A stretch of 64,000 nucleotides of DNA from Streptomyces sp. CB02400 (GTDB lineage: Bacteria > Actinomycetota > Actinomycetes > Streptomycetales > Streptomycetaceae), in the NCBI RefSeq assembly GCF_001905725.1, contig NZ_LIWB01000020.1:1-64000 (forward strand). Reading direction: 5' to 3'. Shown piece after piece: positions 42,303-50,971 of this stretch. How positions within the stretch are numbered: position 1 is the first letter of the stretch; each line of letters begins with the position of its first letter. The position numbers and the translations under genes were made by a program. A model generated the notes under the pieces. It was not told the DNA's origin. It did no database searches and worked only from the letters and a program-made list of their open reading frames with translations.

Positions 42303-42673
42303 CGGCCGGCCTCCCTCACCTGCTGGCAGCGCCCGCAGTAGCGGGCCTGGGGGACGATCAGCAGGCGGTGGCGTTCGACGGCGCGGCGGCACAGGTGACA
42401 GGTGCCGTACTGCCCGGAGTCCATCCGGGCGAGCGCCGCCTCGACGTCGGCGAGCACCATGCGGGCGGACGCCGCGAGCTTGACGCCGACCTCGATCTGA
42501 GCGGCGTCCGCCTCCCGGCGCCGGTCGTCGGCACGGTTCGAGGAGTGGACGGCGAACTGCCGTAGCTGCTCCTGCCGGAACAGCCGCTGCTCGTGCAGGT
42601 TCTCGCGCAGCGCGGCGAGGTCCTCGTCGTCGAGGACCGTGTCGCGCTCGCCGATGGTCTGGTGGGTCACCAC
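42299..42673 (-). CDS. TraR/DksA zinc-finger protein
   Basis: 124 aa from GTG 42673 (AAGGGG ahead). A helical N-terminal half contains LAALRENLHEQRLFRQEQLR, and the C-terminal zinc finger is CHLC-n17-CGRC (residues about 95-118). DksA/TraR proteins bind the secondary channel of RNA polymerase and alter promoter choice with ppGpp. It lacks the classic DksA coiled-coil tip acidic pair as far as I can see. It starts 41 bp downstream of the second TraR-like gene and is coupled to the MreB-like gene. Confidence 0.85.
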   Translation of the reverse strand: MVTHQTIGERDTVLDDEDLAALRENLHEQRLFRQEQLRQFAVHSSNRADDRRREADAAQIEVGVKLAASARMVLADVEAALARMDSGQYGTCHLCRRAVERHRLLIVPQARYCGRCQQVREAGR

Positions 42674-42713
42674 TGCACCCCTTGGGCAGAGCGGGAGAGA
42701 AGGACGACAGGAT

Positions 42714-43037
42714 CTAGGAGCGGCCCTGGCAGGCGACGCAGTACCGGGTGTGCGGGAGGATTTCCAGCCGCTCCGGCGGTACGGCCTTGGAGCAGCCCAG
42801 GCAGGTGCCGTAGGTGCCGTCGTCGACGCGTGCGAAGGCCTCGTCGATCTCCTTCAGGACACGCTTGATGGCGTCCTTCTGGTTGGACATCAGGTGGTCG
42901 CCGGGACTCTGCCCCGTTTCGTCGAGGGCCTTGAGCTGTGCGAGCCGGGTCGTACGGGCGTGTTCGAGGCGCCGGCGGACCTCGTCGGCGGCCGGGTGGG
43001 CGGTACGGGTTTCGGTTCGGGGCAGGTCGAGCGACAC
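42714..43037 (-). CDS. TraR/DksA zinc-finger protein, second copy
   Basis: 107 aa from GTG 43037 with AGGAGG ahead. Helical segment RRRLEHARTTRLAQLKALDE, then the zinc finger CLGC-n17-CVAC (TYGTCLGCSKAVPPERLEIL). Same family as the neighbour but diverged; the pair probably arose by old duplication. First gene of the traR-traR-mreB-like operon, divergent from the sensor kinase gene. Confidence 0.86.
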   Translation of the reverse strand: MSLDLPRTETRTAHPAADEVRRRLEHARTTRLAQLKALDETGQSPGDHLMSNQKDAIKRVLKEIDEAFARVDDGTYGTCLGCSKAVPPERLEILPHTRYCVACQGRS

Positions 43038-43340
43038 GGGTGGTCCTCCTCGGGGACGGTGACGTGCAGGGGTGGCGTACGGCTGTGACGTACGGGTGTT
43101 GTCCCCACCCTCGCCCGTTTCCGTCCCGGCGCCCATCGGGCGCGGTACCCATCTGAGCGGGGTCCGAGGACCCACCCCGCCCGGTGTGGGTCGGGCGGGC
43201 CGGCGGAAATGGGTCGCGGGGCCCATCGACCGGAGGCCGCTCCTGGTGCAGGCTGGCCGGTGTCCGCCGGGACAAGGGGGCCGCAGCCGCACAGGATGGC
43301 GCGGTGACCGACAGTAGAGGCAGACGAGAAAGAGGAAGGC
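43038..43340. promoter_or_regulatory. Divergent promoter region, kinase and TraR operon
   Basis: 303 bp with several palindromes: GGGTCC-GA-GGACCC at 43160-43173 and GACCCAC-n10-GTGGGTC at 43169-43192, and repeated GGGCCCATCG/CCCATCGGGC motifs (43128-43140, 43220-43232). Candidate binding sites for the adjacent response regulator; DevR-type boxes are GGGAC-based, but these do not match exactly. Confidence 0.45.
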
Positions 43341-44318
43341 GTGACCTCCGTGTCCCTGTACTGGCGGATCTTCGGGCTCAACGCGGTGGTGCTGGGCAGT
43401 GCCACCGCGCTGCTGCTGTGGGCTCCGGTGACCGTGTCCGTTCCGGTGCTGCTGACCGAGGCGGTGATCCTGGTGGGCGGCCTCGGCGTCATGCTCGTCG
43501 CCAACGCGGCCCTGCTGCGCATCGGCCTCGCCCCGCTGGACCGGGTGACGCGGCTGATGACCACCGTGGACCTGCTGCGTCCCGGCCAGCGGCTGCCCGT
43601 GCGCGGTGGCGGCGAGGTCGCCGAACTGGTCAGCACGTTCAATTCGATGCTGGAGCGGCTGGAGGGGGAACGCGTCGCGAGCAGCGCCCGCGCCATCCTC
43701 GCCCAGGAGGGCGAGCGGCGCCGTATCGCCCAGGAGCTGCACGACGAGGTCGGACAGAGCATGACCGCCGTGCTGCTGGCGCTGAAGCGGGCGGCCGACG
43801 AGGCGTCGGAGCCGCTGCGCGGTGAGCTCCAGCAGGCGCAGGAGATCACCCGGGAGAGCCTCGACGAGGTCCGCCGGCTGGTGCGCCGGCTGCGTCCGGG
43901 CGTCCTGGACGACCTGGGCCTGGTCAGTGCGGTCACCTCGCTGGCCACCGAGTTCGCCACGCACACCGGGCTGCGCGTGCTGCGCCGCTTCGACTCCGAT
44001 CTGCCCGCTCTCGACCACGAGGCGGAGCTGGTGATCTACCGTGTGGCGCAGGAGAGCCTGACCAACGCCGCGCGGCACGCCGAGGCGCGGTGCGTGGAGG
44101 TGAGCCTGCGCGCCGCCGACGGGTGCGTCGTTCTGGAGGTGGGTGACGACGGCCGCGGCATCGGTGCCGCCCGCGAGGGCGCCGGGCTCCGCGGGATGCG
44201 GGAGCGGGCCCTGCTGATCGGGGCCGGGCTGGACATCTCCGGCCCCGGCGAGACCTCCGCGACACCGGCCGGTACCCGGGTCCGGCTGACCGTGCCCACC
44301 GTCAGGAAGCAGTCATGA
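43341..44318 (+). CDS. NarL-type sensor histidine kinase
   Basis: 325 aa. GTG 43341 with AGAGGAAGG ahead. Two membrane helices (about 10-28 and 34-56) with almost no loop between them, then a HAMP linker (residues about 57-110), HisKA_3 dimerisation domain with phospho-acceptor H134 in QELHDEVGQS, and an HATPase with YRVAQESLTNAARHAEA (N box), EVGDDGRGI (G1) and GAGLRGMRERA (G2). The lack of an external domain suggests sensing inside the membrane or via partners. The gene overlaps its response regulator by ATGA. Confidence 0.92.
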   Translation: MTSVSLYWRIFGLNAVVLGSATALLLWAPVTVSVPVLLTEAVILVGGLGVMLVANAALLRIGLAPLDRVTRLMTTVDLLRPGQRLPVRGGGEVAELVSTFNSMLERLEGERVASSARAILAQEGERRRIAQELHDEVGQSMTAVLLALKRAADEASEPLRGELQQAQEITRESLDEVRRLVRRLRPGVLDDLGLVSAVTSLATEFATHTGLRVLRRFDSDLPALDHEAELVIYRVAQESLTNAARHAEARCVEVSLRAADGCVVLEVGDDGRGIGAAREGAGLRGMRERALLIGAGLDISGPGETSATPAGTRVRLTVPTVRKQS

Positions 44319-45019
44319 ACCACCAGGACACCCAGGACACCCAGGACACCCACGACGACCGCCGGACGGACACCACGATCCGGATCCTGCTCGCCGACGA
44401 CCACGCGCTGGTGCGGCGCGGTGTGCGGCTCATCCTCGACCGGGAGCCGGACCTGGAAGTGGTCGCCGAGGCGGGTGACGGCGCGGAGGCGATCACCATG
44501 GCCCGCACCCACGACGTCGACCTGGCCGTCCTGGACATCGCCATGCCGCGGCTGACCGGTCTGCAGGCCGCCCGCGAGCTGACCGCGCTGAAGCCGGGGC
44601 TGCGCATCCTGATGCTGACGATGCACGACAACGAGCAGTACCTGTTCCAGGCGCTCAAGGCCGGGGCCGGCGGTTATGTGCTGAAGTCCGTCGCGGACCG
44701 GGACCTGGTCGCCGCCTGCCGGGCCGCGATGCGGGACGAGCCGTTCCTGTACCCGGGTGCGGTGACCGCCCTGATCCGCAACTACCTCGACCGGGTCCGG
44801 CACGGCGAGGAGGCGCCGGAGCAGTTGCTGACCCCGCGCGAGGAGGAGGTGCTCAAGCTGGTCGCCGAGGGGCATTCGTCGAAGGAGATCGCCGAGCTGC
44901 TGTTCATCAGCGTCAAGACGGTCCAGCGACACCGCGAGAACCTGCTGCACAAGCTGGGGCTGCGGGACCGCCTCGAACTGACCCGTTACGCGATCCGCGC
45001 CGGGCTCGTCGAACCTTGA
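44315..45019 (+). CDS. NarL/LuxR-type response regulator
   Basis: 234 aa. The receiver domain (residues 22-140) has the acidic pair DD at 28-29, phosphorylation site D74 in LAVLDIAMPRL, and K123 in YVLKS. The C-terminal LuxR HTH is LTPREEEVLKLVAEGHSSKE (from about residue 170). The first 12 residues contain a three-fold QDT repeat (nine-base repeats in the DNA). It partners the kinase upstream; the probable regulon is the stress cluster 40833-43037 and the secDF side. Similar to the OsdKR/DevSR type, which governs dormancy genes in actinobacteria, but this is an inference. Confidence 0.92.
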   Translation: MNHQDTQDTQDTHDDRRTDTTIRILLADDHALVRRGVRLILDREPDLEVVAEAGDGAEAITMARTHDVDLAVLDIAMPRLTGLQAARELTALKPGLRILMLTMHDNEQYLFQALKAGAGGYVLKSVADRDLVAACRAAMRDEPFLYPGAVTALIRNYLDRVRHGEEAPEQLLTPREEEVLKLVAEGHSSKEIAELLFISVKTVQRHRENLLHKLGLRDRLELTRYAIRAGLVEP

Positions 45020-45414
45020 CCGCCGACCGGCGGGGACGCTCCGCCCGCCTTCCGTCCCGGGCCGCCGCGGCGGCCCTCGCCGCGTTCGCGGCCGTGCTGC
45101 TGATCCTCGGGTTCACCCACGGCGCGGAACTCTCCCCCGCCGCCGCCTCCTCCGCCGCCTCGGCGTACCAGTCCGACACCCGTCCGTACGGCGACGACGC
45201 CTACGTCGGTGCCCGCACCCCGCTCACCAGGCCGGAGCGGGACGCCGGTGAGCGGACGGTGCCCGCCGGGCATCTGCTCTTCACCGCGGCGCACACGCCG
45301 CCGGTCCCGCCCCGGCCGGCCCGGCCCGCTCCGGCGGCCGGGCACGCGCCGCCCGCCGCCGCGCACATGCCGTCGGACCTGGGGCGCGCCCCGCCCACGG
45401 CCTCCAGCACCTGA
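45016..45414 (+). CDS. Small anchored protein coupled to the response regulator
   Basis: 132 aa. TTG 45016 overlaps the regulator stop as TTGA, so translation is probably coupled. An N-terminal helix AALAAFAAVLLILGFTHGAE may be a signal or membrane anchor. The rest is Pro/Ala/His-rich low complexity (VPPRPARPAPAAGHAPPAAA), with no known domain. It could be a cell-surface or lipid-free secreted peptide that modulates the kinase, or a non-functional frame; the start relies on the overlap. Confidence 0.5.
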   Translation: MTADRRGRSARLPSRAAAAALAAFAAVLLILGFTHGAELSPAAASSAASAYQSDTRPYGDDAYVGARTPLTRPERDAGERTVPAGHLLFTAAHTPPVPPRPARPAPAAGHAPPAAAHMPSDLGRAPPTASST

Positions 45415-45456
45415 GATTCCCTCTTCCTCTTTTCCGCGTGCCTGCTGGAGGCATCT

Positions 45457-47772
45457 GTGAAACGTCCCGCCCGCGTCAGGGCGTTGTTCGCGCTCGCCGT
45501 GATCGCCATGTCCGTGTTCATCGCCGTCACCGTCCCGGTCCGTCTGGGCCTGGATCTGCGGGGCGGCACCCAGATCGTGCTGGAGACCCGTTCCACCGAA
45601 ACCGTGAAGGCCGACGCCGAGGCCACCGACCGCACCCTGGAGGTGCTGCGCGGCCGGGTCGACGCGCTCGGCGTCGCCGAACCGAGCATCGTCCGCTCCG
45701 GGGACAAGCGGATCATCGTCGAGCTGCCCGGCGTACAGGATCCGCGCAAGGCCGCCGACGTCCTCGGCCGTACCGCACAGCTCTCCGTGCACCCGGTGCT
45801 CGGCACCGCCACCGAGTCCGACAAGGCGCAGAAGGAGGGCGAGCGCATCCTGCCCGACGAGCAGTCCGGTGAACGGCTCCGGCTGGCCGCCGCGTCGCTG
45901 ACCGGCCAGGACGTCAAGGACGCCGAGGCCCTCTTCGACCAGCAGAGCGGCGCCGGCTGGCACGTCACCGTGGACTTCGAGGACGACAAGGGCTGGGCGA
46001 AGCTGACCGGTGAGGCCGCCTGCCACCCGGCGGGCGACCCGCAGCGCCGGGTCGCGATCGTGCTGGACGACAAGATCATCTCCTCGCCGCAGGTCGACCC
46101 GTCCGTCGCCTGCAACACGGGTATCACCGGCGGGTCCACCCAGATCACCGGTTCCTTCACCAACGACGAGTCCAAGGAGCTCGCCCTGCTGGTCAAGGGC
46201 GGCGCCCTGCCGGTGCCGGTCGAGACGGTCGAACAGCGGACCGTGGGCCCGACGCTGGGCGCCGAGGCCATCGAGGCCAGCGCCTGGGCGGCCGTCGTCG
46301 GCACCGCGCTGACCGCGCTCTTCATCATCGTCGTCTACCGGCTCATGGGCGTCCTGGCCACCCTGGCCCTGCTCTGCTACGGCCTGATCTCCTACGCCGG
46401 TCTGGCGGCCCTCGGCGCGACCCTCACCCTGCCCGGTCTCGCCGGTTTCGTCCTGGCCATCGGTATGGCCGTGGACGCCAACGTGCTGGTCTTCGAACGG
46501 GCCCGGGAGGAGTACGGCAAGCGCAACCGGCCCAGCGGCCGCTCGGCCCTGACCGCCGGTTTCAAGGGCGCGTTCAGCGCCATCGCGGACTCCAACGTCA
46601 CCACACTGATCGCGGCGGTGCTGCTGTTCCTGCTGGCGTCCGGTCCGGTGAAGGGCTTCGGTGTCACGCTGGGCATCGGTGTCCTCGCCTCCATGATCAG
46701 CGCCCTGGTGATCACCCGGGTGCTCGCGGAGTTCGCCGTGGCCCGCCGCTGGGTGCACCGGCGTCCGAAGTTCACCGGTCTGGCCTCCATCGGCCGGGTC
46801 CGTACGTACCTGACCCGCCGCGACCCGCAGCTCATGCGGCGTCCGCGCCGCTGGCTGGCGGTGTCCGCCGTGGTGCTCGTCGTCGCCGGCGCGGGCATCG
46901 TGGTGCGCGGGCTGAACTTCGGGGTGGAGTTCACCGGCGGCCGTCTCATCGAGTACTCCACCGGTGAGACCGTCGACCCGGACCGGGCCCGGGAGGCGCT
47001 GGCCGACGTCGGCTTCCCGCAGGCGGTCGTGCAGTCCTCCGGCGACGACAAGCTGACGGTGCGCACCGAGGAGCTGACCAACGCGGAGGCGGTCGAGGTG
47101 GCCGACGCCATCGCCGAGGTCGGCGGCGGGGCGGAGAAGGTCCGCGACGAGCTGATCGGCCCGAGCCTCGGCGACGAGCTGCGGCGCAACGCGCTGATCG
47201 CGCTCGGTCTGGCGCTCGGCGCCCAGCTGCTGTACCTGGCGTTCCGGTTCCGCTGGATGTTCGGTACGGGGGCGGTGGCCGCCCTGGCGCACGACGTGGT
47301 GATCCTGGCCGGCATCTTCGCCTGGCTGGGCAAGCCGATCGACGGCGTGTTCCTGGCCGCGCTGCTCACCGTGATCGGTTACTCGGTGAACGACTCCGTC
47401 GTGGTCTTCGACCGGATCCGCGAGCTGTGGCGCAAGGACGGCAAGGCGCCGCTGGCGCAGGTCACCAACCAGGCGATCCTGCAGACGGTGCCCCGTACGG
47501 TCAACACCGGTATCGGTGTGATCTTCATCCTGGCCGCGCTGGCCCTGCTGGGCGGCGACTCGCTCACCGACTTCGCGCTCGCGCTGCTGATCGGCATGCT
47601 CGTGGGCACGTACTCGTCGGTCCTGACCGCCTCGCCGCTCGCCGTCGTGCTCGACGCGTACGGCGGTGACGGCAAGGGCGGCCGGAGCCGTGGCCGGAGC
47701 CGTTCCGGACGGGCGAAGTCCGGCGCCGCGGAGCGCCCGGACCGGACCGAGGCCGCCGCGCGGGCGCGGTAG
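45457..47772 (+). CDS. secDF: SecDF fusion protein, paralogue
   Basis: 771 aa from GTG 45457 with CTGGAGG ahead. SecD half: helix 1, LGLDLRGGTQIVL (D1 motif), large periplasmic domain, DDKIISSPQV, and a helix bundle with GFVLAIGMAVDANVLVFERAREE. SecF half begins near residue 450: LNFGVEFTGGRLIEY, then VAALAHDVVILAGIFAWLGK and TVIGYSVNDSVVVFDRIRE. The protein uses the proton gradient to drive late steps of Sec export. SecD and SecF are usually separate genes in streptomycetes near recA/ruvABC; this fused copy is an additional one. A charged Arg/Gly tail ends it. Confidence 0.93.
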   Translation: MKRPARVRALFALAVIAMSVFIAVTVPVRLGLDLRGGTQIVLETRSTETVKADAEATDRTLEVLRGRVDALGVAEPSIVRSGDKRIIVELPGVQDPRKAADVLGRTAQLSVHPVLGTATESDKAQKEGERILPDEQSGERLRLAAASLTGQDVKDAEALFDQQSGAGWHVTVDFEDDKGWAKLTGEAACHPAGDPQRRVAIVLDDKIISSPQVDPSVACNTGITGGSTQITGSFTNDESKELALLVKGGALPVPVETVEQRTVGPTLGAEAIEASAWAAVVGTALTALFIIVVYRLMGVLATLALLCYGLISYAGLAALGATLTLPGLAGFVLAIGMAVDANVLVFERAREEYGKRNRPSGRSALTAGFKGAFSAIADSNVTTLIAAVLLFLLASGPVKGFGVTLGIGVLASMISALVITRVLAEFAVARRWVHRRPKFTGLASIGRVRTYLTRRDPQLMRRPRRWLAVSAVVLVVAGAGIVVRGLNFGVEFTGGRLIEYSTGETVDPDRAREALADVGFPQAVVQSSGDDKLTVRTEELTNAEAVEVADAIAEVGGGAEKVRDELIGPSLGDELRRNALIALGLALGAQLLYLAFRFRWMFGTGAVAALAHDVVILAGIFAWLGKPIDGVFLAALLTVIGYSVNDSVVVFDRIRELWRKDGKAPLAQVTNQAILQTVPRTVNTGIGVIFILAALALLGGDSLTDFALALLIGMLVGTYSSVLTASPLAVVLDAYGGDGKGGRSRGRSRSGRAKSGAAERPDRTEAAARAR

Positions 47773-47790
47773 GAACAGGCGGAAGCAGGC

Positions 47791-47828
47791 GGAAGGGGCG
47801 GGCCACCCGGAGGCGGCCCGCCCCTTCC
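47791..47828. terminator. 14-bp hairpin, bidirectional terminator
   Basis: Arms 47791-47804 and 47815-47828, perfect, 10-nt loop, between the convergent secDF and ABC exporter stops. Confidence 0.85.
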
Positions 47829-47848
47829 GTTTCCGTCCGGCAGCGCCG

Positions 47849-49732
47849 CTACGCCACCACCGCCTCCCCCGGCTGCCGTTCGAACTGGGTGCGGTACAAC
47901 TCGGCGTAGCGGCCGTCGGCGGCCAGCAACCGCTCGTGCGTGCCGCGTTCCACGATCCGGCCGGCCTCGACGACCAGGATGAGGTCGGCGGCGCGGACGG
48001 TGGACAGCCGGTGGGCGATCACCACCGCCGTCCTGCCCTCCAGCGCCTCCGTGAGCGCCTCCTGCACGGCCGCCTCGGAGGTGTTGTCCAGGTGGGCGGT
48101 GGCCTCGTCGAGGATGACGACGCGCTGGCGGGCCAGCAGCAGCCGGGCGATGGTCATGCGCTGGCGCTCGCCGCCGGAGAGCCGGTAGCCGCGTTCGCCG
48201 ACCACCGTGTCCAGGCCGTCGGGCAGGGACCGTACGAGGGCGTCGAGGCGGGCCCGGCGCAGGGCGTCCCACAGGTCGGGCTCGCCGGCGTCCGGCCGGG
48301 CCAGGAGCAGGTTGGCGCGCACCGTGTCGTGGAAGAGATGACCGTCCTGGGTAACCATCCCGAGAGTGGCGCGCAGGGAGGCGGCGGTCAGGTCGCGGAC
48401 GTCGACGCCGCCCACGCGTACGGCGCCGGAGTCGACGTCGTACAGCCGTGGCAGGAGCTGGGCGACGGTCGACTTGCCCGCGCCGGAGGAGCCGACGAGG
48501 GCGACGGTCTGCCCGGGTTCGGCGCGGAAGGAGATGCCGTGCAGGACCACGTCACCGCCGCGCTGGTCGAGGGTGGCGACCTCCTCCAGGGAGGCCAGGG
48601 AGACCTTGTCGGCGGACGGGTAGCCGAAGCGGACGTCGTCGAACTCGACGGCGACCGGGCCCTCGGGCACCTCGCGCGCGTCCGGCCTCTCCCGGATCAG
48701 CGGTTCGAGGTCCAGGATCTCGAAGACCCGCTCGAAGCTGACCAGCGCGCTCATCACCTCCACCCGTGCCCCGGCGAGCGAGGTGAGCGGCGCGTACAAC
48801 CGGGTCAGCAGCAGCGCCAGCGCCACGACGGCGCCCGGCTCCAGGGTGCCGCCGAGGGCGAGCCGGCCGCCGAGGCCGTAGACCAGGGCGAGGGCGAGGG
48901 CGGAGACGAGGGTCAGCGCGGTGATGAACACCGTCTGCGCCGTGGCCGTACGCACCCCGATGTCCCGCACCCGGCGGGCGCGGACCGCGAACTCGGCGGA
49001 CTCCTCCTCGGGGCGTCCGAACAGCTTGACCAGGGTGGCGCCGGGCGCGGAGAACCGCTCGGTCATCCGGGTTCCCATGGCCGCGTTCAGGGCGGCGGCC
49101 TCGCGCTGCATCCCGGCCATACGGCGGCCCATGCGGCGGGCCGGGATCACGAACACCGGCAGCAGGACCAGCGCGAGCAGGGTGATCTGCCAGGACAGGG
49201 TGAGCATCACGGCGAGGGCGAGGACCAGGGTGACCAGGTTGCCGACCACGGTCGACAGGGTGTTGCTGAAGGCGCGCTGGGCGCCGATGACGTCGTTGTT
49301 GAGACGGGAGACGAGCGCTCCCGTACGCGTACGTGTGAAGAACGCGACCGGCATCCGCTGTACGTGGTCGAAGACCGCTGTCCGCAGGTCGAGGATGAGT
49401 TCCTCGCCGAGGGCCGCCGACAGTCTGCGGCCGAGTACGCCGAGGGCCGCCTCCACGACCGCGATCAGCGCGATGAGCAGGGCCAGCCGGACCACCGTGG
49501 CCTCGTCGCCCGCGGAGACGATGGTGTCCATGACGCGCCCGGCGAGTACGGGGGTGGCGACGGCGAGCGCCGCGGTCGCCGTGCCGAGGAGCACGAACAG
49601 GATCAGACGGCGGCGGTGCGGGCGGGCGAAGGCGCCGATGCGGCGCAGCGTCGCCCTGCTGAGGGGGCGGTGCTCGTCCTCGGCGGTCATGACGCTGCGC
49701 AGCTGTGTCCACGCTGTGGTCTCCATGCTCAT
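47849..49732 (-). CDS. SoxR-controlled ABC exporter
   Basis: 627 aa half-transporter with fused membrane and ATPase domains. Six helices lie in residues about 40-330 (first RLILFVLLGTATAALAVATP). NBD: Walker A LVGSSGAGKST, Q-loop GMVTQDGHLF, signature YRLSGGERQR, Walker B RVVILDEATAH and H-loop VIAHRLS. It probably exports redox-active or toxic small molecules as a homodimer. ATG 49732 lies just after the -10 of the SoxR-type promoter, so the mRNA is leaderless; an ATG at 49726 is possible. A SoxR-regulated exporter in this position is known in S. coelicolor (SCO7008, from memory), where endogenous pigments activate SoxR. Confidence 0.9.
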   Translation of the reverse strand: MSMETTAWTQLRSVMTAEDEHRPLSRATLRRIGAFARPHRRRLILFVLLGTATAALAVATPVLAGRVMDTIVSAGDEATVVRLALLIALIAVVEAALGVLGRRLSAALGEELILDLRTAVFDHVQRMPVAFFTRTRTGALVSRLNNDVIGAQRAFSNTLSTVVGNLVTLVLALAVMLTLSWQITLLALVLLPVFVIPARRMGRRMAGMQREAAALNAAMGTRMTERFSAPGATLVKLFGRPEEESAEFAVRARRVRDIGVRTATAQTVFITALTLVSALALALVYGLGGRLALGGTLEPGAVVALALLLTRLYAPLTSLAGARVEVMSALVSFERVFEILDLEPLIRERPDAREVPEGPVAVEFDDVRFGYPSADKVSLASLEEVATLDQRGGDVVLHGISFRAEPGQTVALVGSSGAGKSTVAQLLPRLYDVDSGAVRVGGVDVRDLTAASLRATLGMVTQDGHLFHDTVRANLLLARPDAGEPDLWDALRRARLDALVRSLPDGLDTVVGERGYRLSGGERQRMTIARLLLARQRVVILDEATAHLDNTSEAAVQEALTEALEGRTAVVIAHRLSTVRAADLILVVEAGRIVERGTHERLLAADGRYAELYRTQFERQPGEAVVA

Positions 49733-49739
49733 GCGGACG

Positions 49740-49770
49740 AAGGTAGGACCTCAAGCATGATTGAGGTCAA
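49740..49770 (-). promoter_or_regulatory. SoxR box in a 19-bp-spacer promoter
   Basis: GACCTCAA and TTGAGGTC (49747-49754 and 49761-49768) form an 8-bp-arm palindrome matching the SoxR box CCTCAAG/CTTGAGG. It sits between a minus-strand -35 TTGACC (49765-49770) and -10 TACCTT (49740-49745) with a 19-bp spacer, the over-long spacing typical of MerR-family activation. The ABC exporter ATG 49732 lies seven bases after the -10. Confidence 0.88.
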
Positions 49771-50788
49771 GGGCGGCCCGGTCCCGCTGCCCGGCCGTCA
49801 GCGGGCGTCCGGGCCGCCGCAACCCGCCGTTGGTGCCCGGCGGACATCCTCGGTGGCCGTGACGGGGACGATCCGCCGGGTCCTGTGTGTGCTGCCGCTG
49901 CTGCTCGTGACCGTGGTCGCGGTGCGGCACCGGTCGGTGCTGGCCGAGGGGTTCGCCCAGCTGGCGACCGCCCGGTGGCCCTGGCTGCTGGCCGCGGCGG
50001 GCGTGACCTGTCTGACCTGGGTGGCGGCCGCGTGCACCCGGCAGGGCGCGGTGCTCGAACGGCTGCCCCGGAGGCGGTTGTTGGCCACGCAGTTCGCGGC
50101 GGGCGCGGCGAATCATCTGCTGCCGACGGGGCTGGGGGCGAGTGCGGTCAATCTGCGGTTCATGACGGTGTGCGGGCTGCCGCCGGCCCGCTCCTCGGCC
50201 GCGCTGGCGCTGTATCTGCTGGCGGAGTCCGTCGGCCGGGTGGGGCTGCTGGCGGCCCTGCTCGTGGCGTTCCCCGGCGCGCTGCGGTTCGGTTCCCTGC
50301 TGCCCGAGGGGGCGTTCGGCCCGCTGCTGCTCGCGGTCGGCGCGGTGCTGGCCGTCGCGGCGGGCGCGCTCGTGGCCGTACGACGGCTGCGGCGGGCGGT
50401 GGGCGCGTTCCTGCGGACGGCGCTGGGCGAGGCGCGGTCGGTGCACGCCCTGCCCTCCCGGGCGCTGGCGCTGTGGGGCGGGGCGCTGGCCTTCCCCGCA
50501 CTGCAGGCGACCGTGCTGGTGCTGGTGGGCCTGGCGTTCGGCCTGTCGGTGCCGCCGGCGCACATGGCGGTGGCGTATCTGGCGGCGACGGTCGCGGTGG
50601 CGCTGGTGCCGACTCCCGGCGGGATCGGCTCGGTGGAGGCGGCGCTGGTCGTGGCGCTGGTGGCGGTGGGCGGGGCCGCCGCGCCGGCCACGGCGGTGGT
50701 GCTGGCCTTCCGGGTCATCACGGTGTGGCTGCCGCTGCTGCCGGGGGCGTTGACCCTGGGCGTGCTGGTGCGGCTGAAGGTGATCTGA
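49757..50788 (+). CDS. LPG synthase-like integral membrane protein
   Basis: About 343 aa from ATG 49757, but that codon lies inside the SoxR box, so GTG 49853 (311 aa) is a good alternative. Eight or so membrane helices. Features HLLPTGLGASAVNLRFMTVCG and LVPTPGGIGSVEAALVVALVAVGG fit the lysylphosphatidylglycerol-synthase TM region / UPF0104 flippase-like family. No C-terminal GNAT-like synthase domain. Possible role in lipid translocation or membrane homeostasis; substrate unknown. It is divergent from the exporter. Confidence 0.78.
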   Translation: MIEVKGGPVPLPGRQRASGPPQPAVGARRTSSVAVTGTIRRVLCVLPLLLVTVVAVRHRSVLAEGFAQLATARWPWLLAAAGVTCLTWVAAACTRQGAVLERLPRRRLLATQFAAGAANHLLPTGLGASAVNLRFMTVCGLPPARSSAALALYLLAESVGRVGLLAALLVAFPGALRFGSLLPEGAFGPLLLAVGAVLAVAAGALVAVRRLRRAVGAFLRTALGEARSVHALPSRALALWGGALAFPALQATVLVLVGLAFGLSVPPAHMAVAYLAATVAVALVPTPGGIGSVEAALVVALVAVGGAAAPATAVVLAFRVITVWLPLLPGALTLGVLVRLKVI

Positions 50789-50847
50789 CCAGCGGGGTGA
50801 GGCCGGGGCCGGTACGAACTGCCCTGCGGGATACGGCAGGATGAGCG

Positions 50848-50884
50848 GTCGCGCCGACCGCCGGTCAGGGACGGTCGGCGCGAC
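50848..50884. terminator. 13-bp hairpin after the LPG synthase-like gene
   Basis: Perfect arms 50848-50860 and 50872-50884 with an 11-nt loop, in the 183-bp gap before the MscS gene. Confidence 0.75.
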
Positions 50885-50971
50885 GTACATCCCGTAGAAA
50901 TCGAGCAGGTGACGACACGTGACACGACTTCACATACAGCCGTCGGCCAGGGCGTTCGCCGGAGGTGAGCG

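Noticed and set aside
43160..43192. DevR/OsdR consensus box
   Set aside because: The palindromes have GGGTCC/GACCCAC cores and do not match the GGGAC-n-GTCCC pattern closely enough to name them.
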